Shown here: piece by piece, positions 40,409-49,419 of the stretch
Layout: every line of letters starts with the position of its first letter
How positions within the stretch are numbered: the first letter of the stretch is position 1
From: Leptolyngbya sp. SIO1E4
GTDB taxonomy: Bacteria; Cyanobacteriota; Cyanobacteriia; Phormidesmidales; Phormidesmidaceae
NCBI GenBank assembly: GCA_010672825.2
Contig: JAAHFU020000004.1
Span: forward strand, 496,001-560,000
DNA: 64,000 nt
Direction: 5' to 3'
Made by a program: the position numbers and the translations under genes
The notes under the pieces: model-generated
The model's database searches: none
The model's input: only the letters and a program-made list of their open reading frames with translations
Told to the model about the DNA's origin: nothing

Positions 40409-41838
40409 AACGATCTTTTCGGCTGCGTCTGGCCCTGCTGTCTACGGTGCTGGCCGGTGCGGCCCTGGTTGGGTTCAGTGGCTTGGCTTGGCGACTGATA
40501 TACACCGCTAAAATTAACCAATTGGACACTCGCTTAGAGAGTGAGATTGAGCGTTTTGCGAGGCCGCTGCCCGCTACCGATAGCTCGCGCAACCGGGAAA
40601 CCGATCTGGCACGTGATCTGGAGACCGAACCGGGTAATGCGATCGCACTACAAATTCTCGATGCCCAGGGCGATCGCTTTTACCAGTCAGAGAGCTGGGA
40701 TTCTGCGTTCAATCGGCCTAATTTGTATCCACCCCGTCCGACGCTATCACCCTCACAAGACTCACCCCCAACCGGCGACGGTATCCGTCGCCCCCCGCCA
40801 CCCCCCAACCGGCGACTGCGCCTGATGACGTTACGCACAGCTGATGTCAGTTGGCGAGTGGGGGCGGCTAGCTTTCCTACTCATCAAGTGGCGATCGCCA
40901 TCAGTCTGCAGGGGCTCCGCCAAGACATGGCTGTTATCCGCAACACCTTCTTCATTACCATTCCCTCTGTCTTGCTGCTGGTGGCGATCGGGGCCTGGGC
41001 GCTGTCGGGCAGTGCCCTCTGTTCGGTCCGTCAGCTCACAGCGACGATGCAGCAGGTCACCGCCACTGACCTCAACCAGCGCGTTTCTTTGACCGATGTG
41101 GACATTGAATTTACCGCCCTAATCGAGGTGTTTAACCGGATGCTAGCGCGGCTAGAGCGCAGCTTTATGCAGGCTTCTCGCTTCAGTGCCGACGCTGCCC
41201 ACGAACTCAAAACGCCCCTTGCCGTTCTGCAAGGCGAACTCGAACAGGGTTTGCAGCAGGCCGAAACGGGGTCCCCGCTGCAGCAAACCTTGAGTAGTTT
41301 CCTCGAAGAAGTCCGTCGCCTCAGCGGCATTGTCCGTAAACTACTGCTACTCGCGCAGGCTGATGCTGGCCAGATGAACCTGAACAAAGAGTCGATTAAC
41401 CTTTCGGCACTGCTCACCGTCTTGGTGGAGGATTTGGACCTGCTTGCCGATGACCTTTCGATTCAAGCTGACATTGCTCCCCATCTTGGTGTTCAAGGCG
41501 ATCCAGATTTAATGGCTCAGGTACTGCAAAACCTCACCAGCAACGCAGTCAAATATAACCTTTCCAATGGATGGGTTCGTATCGAGGCCAGACAGCGGCC
41601 GGGGCAAGTTCAAATTACCGTCGCGAATGCCTCTTACCCATTGGCAACAGCCGAGCGCGATCGCATCTTTGATCGCTTTTACCGAGGCGACCCCGCCCGC
41701 ACTCGTAAAGTAGATGGCCTCGGTCTAGGACTCAGCCTTTCCCAAGAGATTGTTCGGGCTCATCAAGGCACGCTGATTCTAGCTGATACGTGTGGCCATC
41801 AAACCGTTTTTATCCTATGTCTGCCCACTGTTGTATGA
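40405..41838 (+). CDS. sensor histidine kinase, heavy-metal-sensor type
   Basis: The 477-aa kinase (GTG start) has two membrane segments (LALLSTVLAGAALVGFSGLA and TFFITIPSVLLLVAIGAWAL) around a ~150-residue periplasmic domain, a HAMP linker, a HisKA domain with phospho-acceptor His266 (DAAHELKTPLAVLQGELE), and an HATPase domain (NLTSNAVKYN, GLGLGLSLSQEIV). The periplasmic part has a Pro-rich strip (RPPPPPNRR). With the adjacent regulator it probably senses a metal or envelope signal. Confidence 0.93.
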   Translation: MKRSFRLRLALLSTVLAGAALVGFSGLAWRLIYTAKINQLDTRLESEIERFARPLPATDSSRNRETDLARDLETEPGNAIALQILDAQGDRFYQSESWDSAFNRPNLYPPRPTLSPSQDSPPTGDGIRRPPPPPNRRLRLMTLRTADVSWRVGAASFPTHQVAIAISLQGLRQDMAVIRNTFFITIPSVLLLVAIGAWALSGSALCSVRQLTATMQQVTATDLNQRVSLTDVDIEFTALIEVFNRMLARLERSFMQASRFSADAAHELKTPLAVLQGELEQGLQQAETGSPLQQTLSSFLEEVRRLSGIVRKLLLLAQADAGQMNLNKESINLSALLTVLVEDLDLLADDLSIQADIAPHLGVQGDPDLMAQVLQNLTSNAVKYNLSNGWVRIEARQRPGQVQITVANASYPLATAERDRIFDRFYRGDPARTRKVDGLGLGLSLSQEIVRAHQGTLILADTCGHQTVFILCLPTVV

Positions 41839-41887
41839 AGCAATCAGCTTTCTACAGCATCATTGCTATTCTCAGTGTGATGGGTGT

Positions 41888-43477
41888 TCAGCGTTCGTAA
41901 AAGCGCTCGTTCGATAAAAGCCTCGACAGCGTTTCCCGGGTTCCCAGCGCGTAAAGCTTTTGGAGATGATGGGTGACAGCCGTTACGAACGCTGGAGAAT
42001 TAGACAAGTCGCCAAAGATGGTGTCGATGGTGAGTAACGGCGTCGGATCGTCTTTGCCAATGAGCGCTTTTTCGGTGAGCGGTAACGCCATAGGGTCGTC
42101 AATCGGCAGCCGGTGCCCTTGCTCATCCATACCGTTGAGGTAACGAAACCAGAGCGCGATCGCAAAACTCAAGTAGGTCACCGACCCACCCTGCGCCAGC
42201 TTATCCCGCAGGCTCCCAAGGATGAACTTAGGCAGCTTGTCCGAGCCGTTCAGGCACAGCCGTGAGAGCTGATCGCGCACCTTGGGGTTGCCAAACCGCT
42301 CAATCAGCGTTTGTTTGTAGCTGTCAAGCTGAATGCCCGGAAGCGGCGGCAGCGTTGGTGACACCTCATCCATTAGCTGTTCAACAGCCTGACGTATCAG
42401 CGGGTCATCCATCGCCTCGGAACTGTAGGTGTAGCCGAGCAGTGACCCCAGGTAGCCAAGCAGCGAATGGCTGGCGTTCAGCAGCCGCAGCTTCATCATT
42501 TCGTAGGGCTTCACGTCGTCGGTCATCTGCACGCCAACGGATTCCCAATCGGGTCTGCCCGCACAGAATTGGTCCTCAATCACCCATTGCATAAACGGTT
42601 CTGCTACCACGGGCCAATCGTCATCAACCCCAAAGCGATCGCGCACCATCTGAATATCTGCAGGCGTCGTGGACGGGGTAATGCGATCCACCATGCTGTT
42701 CGGAAAGGCTACGTTTTCCTGAATCCACCGACCCAGGTCAGCATTTTGCTGTTTGGCGAAGGCCGTCAGCATTTTTCTGACTAGATCGCCGTTGCCCTGC
42801 AGGTTGTCACAGGAGAGCACGGTGAAGGGCGGAATTCCCTGCTGTCGCCGCCGATTGAGTGCAGCGGTGAGAAACCCGTAAATCCCTAGCGGCTGGTTGG
42901 GATGCTGCAAGTCATGCTGAATTGTGGGATGTTCGGCATCAAATTCGCCCGTCCCTTCGACGACGTAGTAGCCGCCTTCGGTAATCGTGAGCGTGACAAT
43001 CCGGCAGTGTGGGTTGGCGATCACATCAATGACGGCCTGTGGATCGTCTGGTGCAAACAGATATTGGGTAATCGCGCCGATAATGCGGGCTGTATCTTGG
43101 GCGGGCGATCGCTCTACCAGCGTGTAAAGGTAGTCTTGAGCCTGCAGAATATCCCGCATTTTCACGTCGTATGGCAGCAGGCCCACCCCACAGATGCCCC
43201 AATGGCTTTTGCCTGGTTCATGGGTTGAGGGCTGCGATCGCGCGATTTCCTGCTCTATATAGTTGTCTATATAGAGGGCCTGATGGGCCCGATGAAATCC
43301 GCCCACGCCGATGTGGACGATGCCATTGGTCACGGCCTCGCGATCATAGTGAGGCATACGAACGGATTCTAACGGTTGGCTGAGCGATGTTTCATTCAGT
43401 GGGATGGCTTGTTTTGTTTTGGGACTGTTGGGCTTCGGATGGCTGGATGGGTTGGATAGGGCGTGGCTGCCGTTCAT
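41888..43477 (-). CDS. mannitol 2-dehydrogenase family polyol dehydrogenase
   Basis: The protein resembles long-chain mannitol dehydrogenases: NGIVHIGVGGFHRAHQALYI binds NAD near the N-terminus, VLSCDNLQGNGDLVRKML and SMVDRITPSTTP follow, and KLRLLNASHS has the K-x4-N-x2-H catalytic set. It oxidises mannitol to fructose, or sorbitol or arabinitol to the ketose. The family start should lie near PLNETSLSQPL, but there is no ATG/GTG/TTG there. The nearest ATG, at 43477, overlaps the ABC ATPase gene by 86 bases and adds a Ser/Pro/Asn-rich leader. The start is therefore uncertain. Confidence 0.88.
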   Translation of the reverse strand: MNGSHALSNPSSHPKPNSPKTKQAIPLNETSLSQPLESVRMPHYDREAVTNGIVHIGVGGFHRAHQALYIDNYIEQEIARSQPSTHEPGKSHWGICGVGLLPYDVKMRDILQAQDYLYTLVERSPAQDTARIIGAITQYLFAPDDPQAVIDVIANPHCRIVTLTITEGGYYVVEGTGEFDAEHPTIQHDLQHPNQPLGIYGFLTAALNRRRQQGIPPFTVLSCDNLQGNGDLVRKMLTAFAKQQNADLGRWIQENVAFPNSMVDRITPSTTPADIQMVRDRFGVDDDWPVVAEPFMQWVIEDQFCAGRPDWESVGVQMTDDVKPYEMMKLRLLNASHSLLGYLGSLLGYTYSSEAMDDPLIRQAVEQLMDEVSPTLPPLPGIQLDSYKQTLIERFGNPKVRDQLSRLCLNGSDKLPKFILGSLRDKLAQGGSVTYLSFAIALWFRYLNGMDEQGHRLPIDDPMALPLTEKALIGKDDPTPLLTIDTIFGDLSNSPAFVTAVTHHLQKLYALGTRETLSRLLSNERFYER

Positions 43478-44603
43478 GGGATGGATGAGGAATGGAGGGG
43501 CGGGTGAGGTGATGGCGCTCAGCTTTGGGAATTGCGATGCCGTCAGCATCAAACAGGTGGCATTGGTTGCCATCGATGTAAATCGGCACATGATCGCGAA
43601 CCGCGACCGAGCTATCGCCGTCGGCTTGGAGAATCAACGTATCGCCACCCGCCACTTTGACATAGATATAGGTCACGTCACCCAGGTGCTCAATCACCAG
43701 AACTTCGCCCATGAGGGTGGCACGCTCCGCGTCAATGCAAATATGCTCGGGGCGAATGCCAAGGGTAGCGCGATCGCCCACCATTAAGGTCTTTGGCTGT
43801 ACGGGCACGGTTACGGTGGCATCGCCAGGCAATCGGAGCGTTGTGCCAGAGTCTTGCACGCTTGTGGTCATCACCGGCAAGAAGTTCATTTTCGGTGAGC
43901 CGATAAACCCAGCGACGAACTGATTGCGCGGATGGTGGTACAGCTCCATAGGTGCGCCAATCTGCTCAACCAGGCCGTCTTTCAACACCACAATTTTGCT
44001 GGCGAGAGTCATGGCCTCAACCTGGTCATGGGTGACATAGATCATGGTCGACTCCAGGCTATTGTGGAGGCTGGCTAGCTCTAGGCGCATCTGGCCTCGT
44101 AGGGCCGCATCCAGGTTCGACAGGGGCTCGTCAAATAAGAACACTTTGGGCTGGCGAACTAGGGCCCGACCGATGGCTACCCGCTGCCGTTGGCCACCGG
44201 AGAGTGCTCTTGGCTTGCGATGCAACAGCTTTTCTAGCCGTAAAATTCGACCGACTTCCTGGGCTCGTTCATATCGTTGCGCTTTGGGAACCCCGGCCAG
44301 TCGCAAGCTAAACGCCATGTTTTCGGCGACTGTCATATGAGGGTAAAGCGCATAGGTTTGAAAGACCATCGCGAGTCCCCGCTGATCGGGGGGGACATCA
44401 TTCATGCGATCGCCATCAATCATCAATTCGCCAGCGGTGATGTCTTCGAGGCCAGCAATCATGCGCAGGAGGGTAGATTTGCCGCAGCCTGATGGCCCCA
44501 CAAACACTACAAACTCATGATCTTGAATCTCCAGGTCGATGCCTTTGACGACTTCAACGTTGGTATAGGTTTTGTGAATGTCTCTGAGGGTGACTGTTGA
44601 CAT
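43392..44603 (-). CDS. ABC transporter ATPase, MalK/UgpC/SmoK-type
   Basis: The 403-aa ATPase has Walker A (GPSGCGKST), signature (LSGGQRQRVAIGRAL), Walker B (VFLFDEPLSNLDA) and the switch His (YVTHDQVEAMTL). The C-terminal TOBE/regulatory domain is present (GIRPEHICIDAERATLMGEV). The final ~35 residues are a Pro/Ser/Gln-rich tail overlapping the dehydrogenase gene. It powers the polyol importer encoded upstream. Confidence 0.95.
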   Translation of the reverse strand: MSTVTLRDIHKTYTNVEVVKGIDLEIQDHEFVVFVGPSGCGKSTLLRMIAGLEDITAGELMIDGDRMNDVPPDQRGLAMVFQTYALYPHMTVAENMAFSLRLAGVPKAQRYERAQEVGRILRLEKLLHRKPRALSGGQRQRVAIGRALVRQPKVFLFDEPLSNLDAALRGQMRLELASLHNSLESTMIYVTHDQVEAMTLASKIVVLKDGLVEQIGAPMELYHHPRNQFVAGFIGSPKMNFLPVMTTSVQDSGTTLRLPGDATVTVPVQPKTLMVGDRATLGIRPEHICIDAERATLMGEVLVIEHLGDVTYIYVKVAGGDTLILQADGDSSVAVRDHVPIYIDGNQCHLFDADGIAIPKAERHHLTRPSIPHPSHERQPRPIQPIQPSEAQQSQNKTSHPTE

Positions 44604-44763
44604 AATTAACTCGACTTTCTGAATGAATAAATAAACGGGCGTGGCATAACAAGGGGATGATTCTCTGCTGAGGGGAAATCATGTTGACGTTACGGAAGAA
44701 GATTGATGACACGTCTGGTGAAGGCGGTAAGGCGAAGAGGCTGGTTTACTATCAAGGGGTTAC

Positions 44764-44819
44764 CTGAGGGCATTTCGCTGCCCTCAGACTCTGTCGACCA
44801 GGGCGTTCCGCCGCCCTGG
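44764..44819. repeat. two tandem GC-rich hairpins inside the polyol operon
   Basis: CTGAGGGCA / TGCCCTCAG (9 bp, 6-nt loop, 44764-44787) is followed after 10 nt by CCAGGGCG / CGCCCTGG (8 bp, 6-nt loop, 44798-44819). They lie in the 351-nt gap between the permease and ATPase genes, which has no gene. They may be REP-like elements or RNA processing or attenuation sites. Confidence 0.85.
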
Positions 44820-44954
44820 ACCCCGCGGAAGGGAGGGGTTGATGAGGTATATTTCAGGGTTTGGTTCAGGCCAAGGTTGGTTGAGTCTTTGTAGGTTCCT
44901 GTGCAGTTTGAATCATGCAATTGAGGCCATAAGTGCATTTTTCCTTTGAACGAG

Positions 44955-45782
44955 TTATTTGACGGCTCCAAAGGTTAGACCTCGGACTAGCTGTTTTTGG
45001 CTGAACCAGCCAAAGAGCAGAATGGGGGCGATCGCCATGGTGGAAGCGGCTGATAGCTTGGCCCAAAACAACCCTTGAGGGCTAGAGAAGGAGGCAATAA
45101 AGGCTGTTAGCGGCGCGGCGTCGAAGGTGGTGAGGTTCAGGCTCCAAAAGGCTTCATTCCAAGACAAAATGATTGAAAGCAGGGCCGTGGAGGCAATTCC
45201 GGGAAGCGCTAGCGGTAGTAGGACGTACACCACTTCTTGGTAGGTGGTCGCGCCGTCCATGCGATCGGCTTCCAGAATCGCATTAGGCACTTCTTTGAAG
45301 AAGCTATAGATCATCCAAACCACAATCGGTAAGTTGATTAGGGTGTAGATGATGACCAAGCCAATGCGCGTGTCCAGCAAGCCTGATTCCCGGCCCAAAA
45401 TATAGATGGGCACTAACACCCCCACTGAAGGCAGCATTTTAGTCGAAAGCATCCACAGCAGGGTGCCTTTCGTACGCTTGGTGGGGAAAAAGGCCATCGC
45501 ATAGGCGGCTGGAACTGCCAGCAGCAGGGCCAAAACCGTTGACCCAATGGAGACAACGATGCTATTCAGCGCGTAGTTAAAATAGGCCGCGCGTTCTTGC
45601 ACATCAATATAGTTTTCCAGCGTCGGCGTGAAGAACAGCTGTGGCGGTGTCGCCACGGCCGCGACTTCTGTTTTGAAGCTGGTGACAAACATCCAGAAGA
45701 TCGGGAAGAACAGAATACCAGCAACGAGCCACGCCAGCAGGCCCATCAGCCAGGGTTTAGAGGTGCGTTGGTTGGGTGCCAT
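44955..45782 (-). CDS. ABC transporter permease, MalG/SmoG-like
   Basis: The 275-aa permease has six membrane segments and the binding-protein-dependent transport signature (EADRMDGATTYQEVVYVLLPLALPG). The start WLMGLLAWLVAGILFFPIFWMF and FNYALNSIVVSIGSTVLALL fit MalG-like polyol permeases. It pairs with the MalF-like protein encoded 15 nt upstream. Confidence 0.95.
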   Translation of the reverse strand: MAPNQRTSKPWLMGLLAWLVAGILFFPIFWMFVTSFKTEVAAVATPPQLFFTPTLENYIDVQERAAYFNYALNSIVVSIGSTVLALLLAVPAAYAMAFFPTKRTKGTLLWMLSTKMLPSVGVLVPIYILGRESGLLDTRIGLVIIYTLINLPIVVWMIYSFFKEVPNAILEADRMDGATTYQEVVYVLLPLALPGIASTALLSIILSWNEAFWSLNLTTFDAAPLTAFIASFSSPQGLFWAKLSAASTMAIAPILLFGWFSQKQLVRGLTFGAVK

Positions 45783-45797
45783 ATTAAGCGTCCAAAA

Positions 45798-46721
45798 TTA
45801 AGTATCAAGGTTGCGAGCAACGCTGCGGATCAAGAAAATGGCCACCAGATTCGCCAGGACAACCGCAATTAAGCCGCCCGCTGAGGCACCGCCCACGTCA
45901 AACTCTAGTAGCGCTTTCAAATAGATGTAGTAAGGCAGGTTAGTCGTGGCGAGCCCTGGCCCACCGCCCGTGGTCACGAAAATTTCAGCGAAGATCGTCA
46001 GAAAGAAGATGGTTTCAATCATGGCGACGACCGCGATCGCCCGACTTAAGTGAGGCAGTATCACAAATCGAAACAGGGCAACCGGTTTGGCGCCATCCAT
46101 CCGGGCTGCTTCGAGCTGAGACGTATCGAGAGACTGGATGGCCGTCAGCAAAATGAGCAAGGCAAACGGCAGCCACTGCCACGACACAATAATGATGATC
46201 GCCACCAATGGCAAATCGGCGAACCAGTCAATAGCCCCCAACCCCAGACCACGAGTGATTTGGGCGAACAGTCCGTTCACCGGATGCATCAACATGTTTT
46301 TCCAAATCAGGGCGCTCACCGTTGGCATCACAAAAAAGGGAGAAATTGCCAACACACGGGCCATCCCCCGACCTGGAAACGTTTGGTTAAATAGCACCGC
46401 GAGCAGAGTGCCTAGGCCAATGGTGATGAACAGCACGGCGGCCACCAACACCAAGGTGATGCCAATGGCCACCCACAGCGCTGGATCGGTGAGAATAAAG
46501 GCAAAGTTCGCAAAGCCAACAAACGCCCGATTTTCAGGAATCAACAGGTTGTATCGCTGGAACGCAAACCAAACGGCCATCGCCAGCGGCACCACCATCC
46601 ATAAGACCAACCCAATTACGGAGGGTGCAACCAGGGCTAAAGCGGGGATTCGTTTGAAGGAACGTGGCCGAGCGACGGATGGTGGCCCTTGCGAGGGCCG
46701 ATTGGCAACTGAAGATGTCAT
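45798..46721 (-). CDS. ABC transporter permease, MalF/SmoF-like
   Basis: The 307-aa permease has six membrane segments (PALALVAPSVIGLVLWMVVP first) and the EAA motif (EAARMDGAKPVALFRFVILPHL). It is the first permease of the polyol importer. It is separated by 12 nt from the binding-protein gene and 15 nt from the second permease gene. Confidence 0.95.
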   Translation of the reverse strand: MTSSVANRPSQGPPSVARPRSFKRIPALALVAPSVIGLVLWMVVPLAMAVWFAFQRYNLLIPENRAFVGFANFAFILTDPALWVAIGITLVLVAAVLFITIGLGTLLAVLFNQTFPGRGMARVLAISPFFVMPTVSALIWKNMLMHPVNGLFAQITRGLGLGAIDWFADLPLVAIIIIVSWQWLPFALLILLTAIQSLDTSQLEAARMDGAKPVALFRFVILPHLSRAIAVVAMIETIFFLTIFAEIFVTTGGGPGLATTNLPYYIYLKALLEFDVGGASAGGLIAVVLANLVAIFLIRSVARNLDT

Positions 46722-46733
46722 GTGTCCTCTCTC

Positions 46734-48083
46734 CTACTCGATGTACCCGGTGTGGCGCATAAACCGCTCGGCCACGGCCTGCGATTGTTCAATCGCTTGA
46801 TCAACCGAGACGTTATCGGCCAGGGCGGCGGCCATGCGCTGACCCACCTGGGTGCCGATCGCCTGAAATTCGGGAATGTCTACGTACTGGATGCCTTTAT
46901 AAGGCGTAGGCGAGGCCGCAGGGTTCTCAATATCAGCGGCCTCAATGGACGCCAGCACGGTTTTGGCAAAGGGAGCAACCGCCTGGTATTCAGGATTTTC
47001 GTAGGTGGAGGTCCGGGTACCGGGGGGCACCGCAACCCAGCCCTGTTCTGCGGCCACGAGCTGAATGTATTCCTTAGAGGTGGCCCAGGTGATAAAGCGC
47101 TGGGCGGCTTCGGGCGATCGCGAGGTTTCTGGAATCGCTAGAGCCCACGACCACAGCCAATTGGAGCCATTGGGGTAAGATGCAACGGGCGCACTGGCAA
47201 AACCCACGGTATCCGCCACTTGCGACACCTCTGGATTAGACAATAGCCCTGCCGCGACAGTGGCATCAATCCACATGCCACATTTTCCGGTTGAGAACAG
47301 TGCCAGGTTTTCATTAAAGCCGTTAGAACTGGCCCCTGGAGGACCATAGTTGTGCATCACATCCACATAAAAACTGACCGCTTCTTGCCATTCCGGTGTA
47401 TTGAGCTGGGGGACCCAATCCATATCAAACCACTGCCCACCGTGGGTATTGGCCAGCGTCGTTAAGAACGCCATGTTCTCACCCCAGCCTGGTTTGCCAC
47501 GCAAACACATCCCGTAAACACCGTTCGTGGGGTCGTTAACCTGACTGGCCCAGTCTGCCACCTGCTCGTAAGTTGGGTTTTCTGGCACGGTAATACCAGC
47601 TTGCTCAAACAGGTCACGACGGTAATACAGCATGGAACTTTCGGCATAGAACGGCAGCGCGTAGAGGGTGCCGTTGTGCGAAAGCCCGGTGCGGACAGGG
47701 TCAATTAAATCGTCCACATCGTAGTCAGCGGGTAGTTGATCCAGAGGTTTCAGCCAGCCCCTTTTAGCCCAAATCGGTGTTTCGTAAGACCCAATCGTTA
47801 AGACATCGAACTGACCCCCCCGACTAGCCACGTCAGTGGTGGTGCGTTGACGCAAAATGTTTTCTTCGAGGACAACCCACCGCAGTTCAATATCGGGATT
47901 GTCAGCTTCAAACTGACGCGAAAGGTCTTGCATCACCACCATGTCACCGTTGTTGACTGTGGCAATCGTCAGTCGGGTGCTGCCCGTTGCCTGTGGCTGA
48001 GCACCGCAGGCATGCAGCAACTGTATCAGGATGACGCCCGCCAAGAATGCTGCTATCACCCTGGCGAAGCGAAATATACGCAC
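46734..48083 (-). CDS. polyol/sugar ABC transporter binding lipoprotein, SmoE-like
   Basis: The 449-aa protein starts at a GTG with GGAG upstream. It has a lipoprotein leader (VIAAFLAGVILIQLLHAC) and the cluster-1 binding-protein fold: RLTIATVNNGDMVVMQDLSRQF, DVLTIGSYETPIWAKRG, YALPFYAESSMLYYRRDLFE and FSTGKCGMWIDATVAAG. These match mannitol/sorbitol binding proteins. The linked mannitol dehydrogenase supports a polyol substrate. It is the first gene of the minus-strand polyol operon. Confidence 0.93.
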   Translation of the reverse strand: MRIFRFARVIAAFLAGVILIQLLHACGAQPQATGSTRLTIATVNNGDMVVMQDLSRQFEADNPDIELRWVVLEENILRQRTTTDVASRGGQFDVLTIGSYETPIWAKRGWLKPLDQLPADYDVDDLIDPVRTGLSHNGTLYALPFYAESSMLYYRRDLFEQAGITVPENPTYEQVADWASQVNDPTNGVYGMCLRGKPGWGENMAFLTTLANTHGGQWFDMDWVPQLNTPEWQEAVSFYVDVMHNYGPPGASSNGFNENLALFSTGKCGMWIDATVAAGLLSNPEVSQVADTVGFASAPVASYPNGSNWLWSWALAIPETSRSPEAAQRFITWATSKEYIQLVAAEQGWVAVPPGTRTSTYENPEYQAVAPFAKTVLASIEAADIENPAASPTPYKGIQYVDIPEFQAIGTQVGQRMAAALADNVSVDQAIEQSQAVAERFMRHTGYIE

Positions 48084-48121
48084 CGCTCAGCTCCTTCTTA
48101 TTTCAAAAAATCTTCTATCTC

Positions 48122-48183
48122 AAGCTCATAAGCCAATACTTGATTTATGAGCTTATGCTTATTAGTTGAGCAAAAGCTCATAA
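48122..48183. promoter_or_regulatory. three AAGCTCATAA boxes upstream of the polyol operon
   Basis: The 10-base box occurs at 48122-48131 and 48174-48183 and inverted at 48145-48154 (TTATGAGCTT), 40-100 nt before the binding-protein start. The centre spacings are 23 and 29 nt. They lie in the 405-nt divergent gap with the fructokinase/SorC genes and are good candidates for the SorC-type regulator's binding sites. No other gene is seen in the gap. Confidence 0.6.
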
Positions 48184-48488
48184 AACAAATAATATAGATA
48201 CCTAGCTTGAATATGAGAATACCTATAACAATTTGAAACAATTCCAGATGAATGCTTATGGGTGAGCATGTTCAAATCCTGTCAGTATCAGAGCATCTGA
48301 TTCATGCTCCGCTGCAGTTTTAAAGCCAGAGGTTAAAAATTGGGCAGTAAGCTATATATTGAGCATATATTCAATATGGTGATGACTTTTTCGGCATCCC
48401 TGCGCTTCCAGTGGGTGATTGATCGACCTTTCTCGACCCACCCGCTAGATGACCTCATCGCAGACTTGAATAACCCGAGGACAATGGA

Positions 48489-49409
48489 ATGGCACTTTTA
48501 GGCGGTATAGAAGCTGGCGGGACAAAGTTTGTGTGTGCTGTGGGAACTGACCCCGACGACCTCCGGGCAGAGATCCGCATCCCGACGACGACCCCCGAAG
48601 AAACCATTCCTCAGGTAATCGAGTTCTTTCGGCAACAGATAAAACAAACAGGCGATTTAGCCGCCATCGGCATCGGTGCGTTTGGGCCAGTCGATGTTTG
48701 TGCCAGTTCTCCTAAATTTGGCTGGTTTTTAAACACGCCAAAGCCGGGTTGGCAGCAGGTTGATTTTGCGGGTGTCATTCAGCGTGAGCTGAGGGTCCCA
48801 ATTGGCTTCGATACTGACGTCAATGCGGCCGCCTTAGGGGAACATCAATGGGGCAATGCGGTAGGCTTAAAGACCTTTATCTATTTGACGGTTGGCACGG
48901 GGATTGGCGGTGGCGGTATGGTAGGGGGTCAGCTGATGCACGGGCTGCTTCACCCGGAAATGGGTCATATTTTGATTCCCCATGATTTGTCGGTTGATCC
49001 GTTCGTCGGATCTTGCCCATTTCATCAAGACTGTTTAGAGGGGTTAGCCTCTGGATTTGCCATGGAAAAACGGTGGCAGCAAAAAGCGGCCTCTCTGCCT
49101 GCTGACCACCCTGCTTGGCCTTTAGAAGCTCACTACTTGGCAACTGGATTGATCACCTTTATTCTCACCCTCTCGCCTGAGCGGATTATCCTGGGCGGTG
49201 GCGTGATGGAGCAACCGCAGCTTTTCCAACTCATTCGTTCTCAAGTGCGCGAACGACTCAACGCCTACCTGGATGTGCCCCAAATTATGACCGATATCGA
49301 GGATTATATTGTGCCGCCGAAGCTAGGCAACAAGGCTGGCATTATGGGGGCTTTTGCCCTTGCTCAGCAGGTCATAAACGAGAATTTTGGTGGCGTGGAA
49401 ACCATTTAA
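48489..49409 (+). CDS. ROK-family fructokinase
   Basis: The 306-aa kinase begins [19 protein letters not shown], has the ROK signature and the catalytic region [16 protein letters not shown], the glycine-rich [13 protein letters not shown], and the zinc motif [14 protein letters not shown] preceded by HPEMGHI. This is the pattern of bacterial fructokinases of the Mak/ScrK ROK group. It would phosphorylate the fructose produced by mannitol dehydrogenase, closing the pathway to fructose-6-phosphate. Confidence 0.93.
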   Translation: MALLGGIEAGGTKFVCAVGTDPDDLRAEIRIPTTTPEETIPQVIEFFRQQIKQTGDLAAIGIGAFGPVDVCASSPKFGWFLNTPKPGWQQVDFAGVIQRELRVPIGFDTDVNAAALGEHQWGNAVGLKTFIYLTVGTGIGGGGMVGGQLMHGLLHPEMGHILIPHDLSVDPFVGSCPFHQDCLEGLASGFAMEKRWQQKAASLPADHPAWPLEAHYLATGLITFILTLSPERIILGGGVMEQPQLFQLIRSQVRERLNAYLDVPQIMTDIEDYIVPPKLGNKAGIMGAFALAQQVINENFGGVETI

Positions 49410-49419
49410 AGTAAAAAAT

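Noticed and set aside
44690-44971. 93-codon minus-strand frame in the gap of the polyol operon
   Set aside because: It spans the hairpins and has no ribosome site or recognisable protein.
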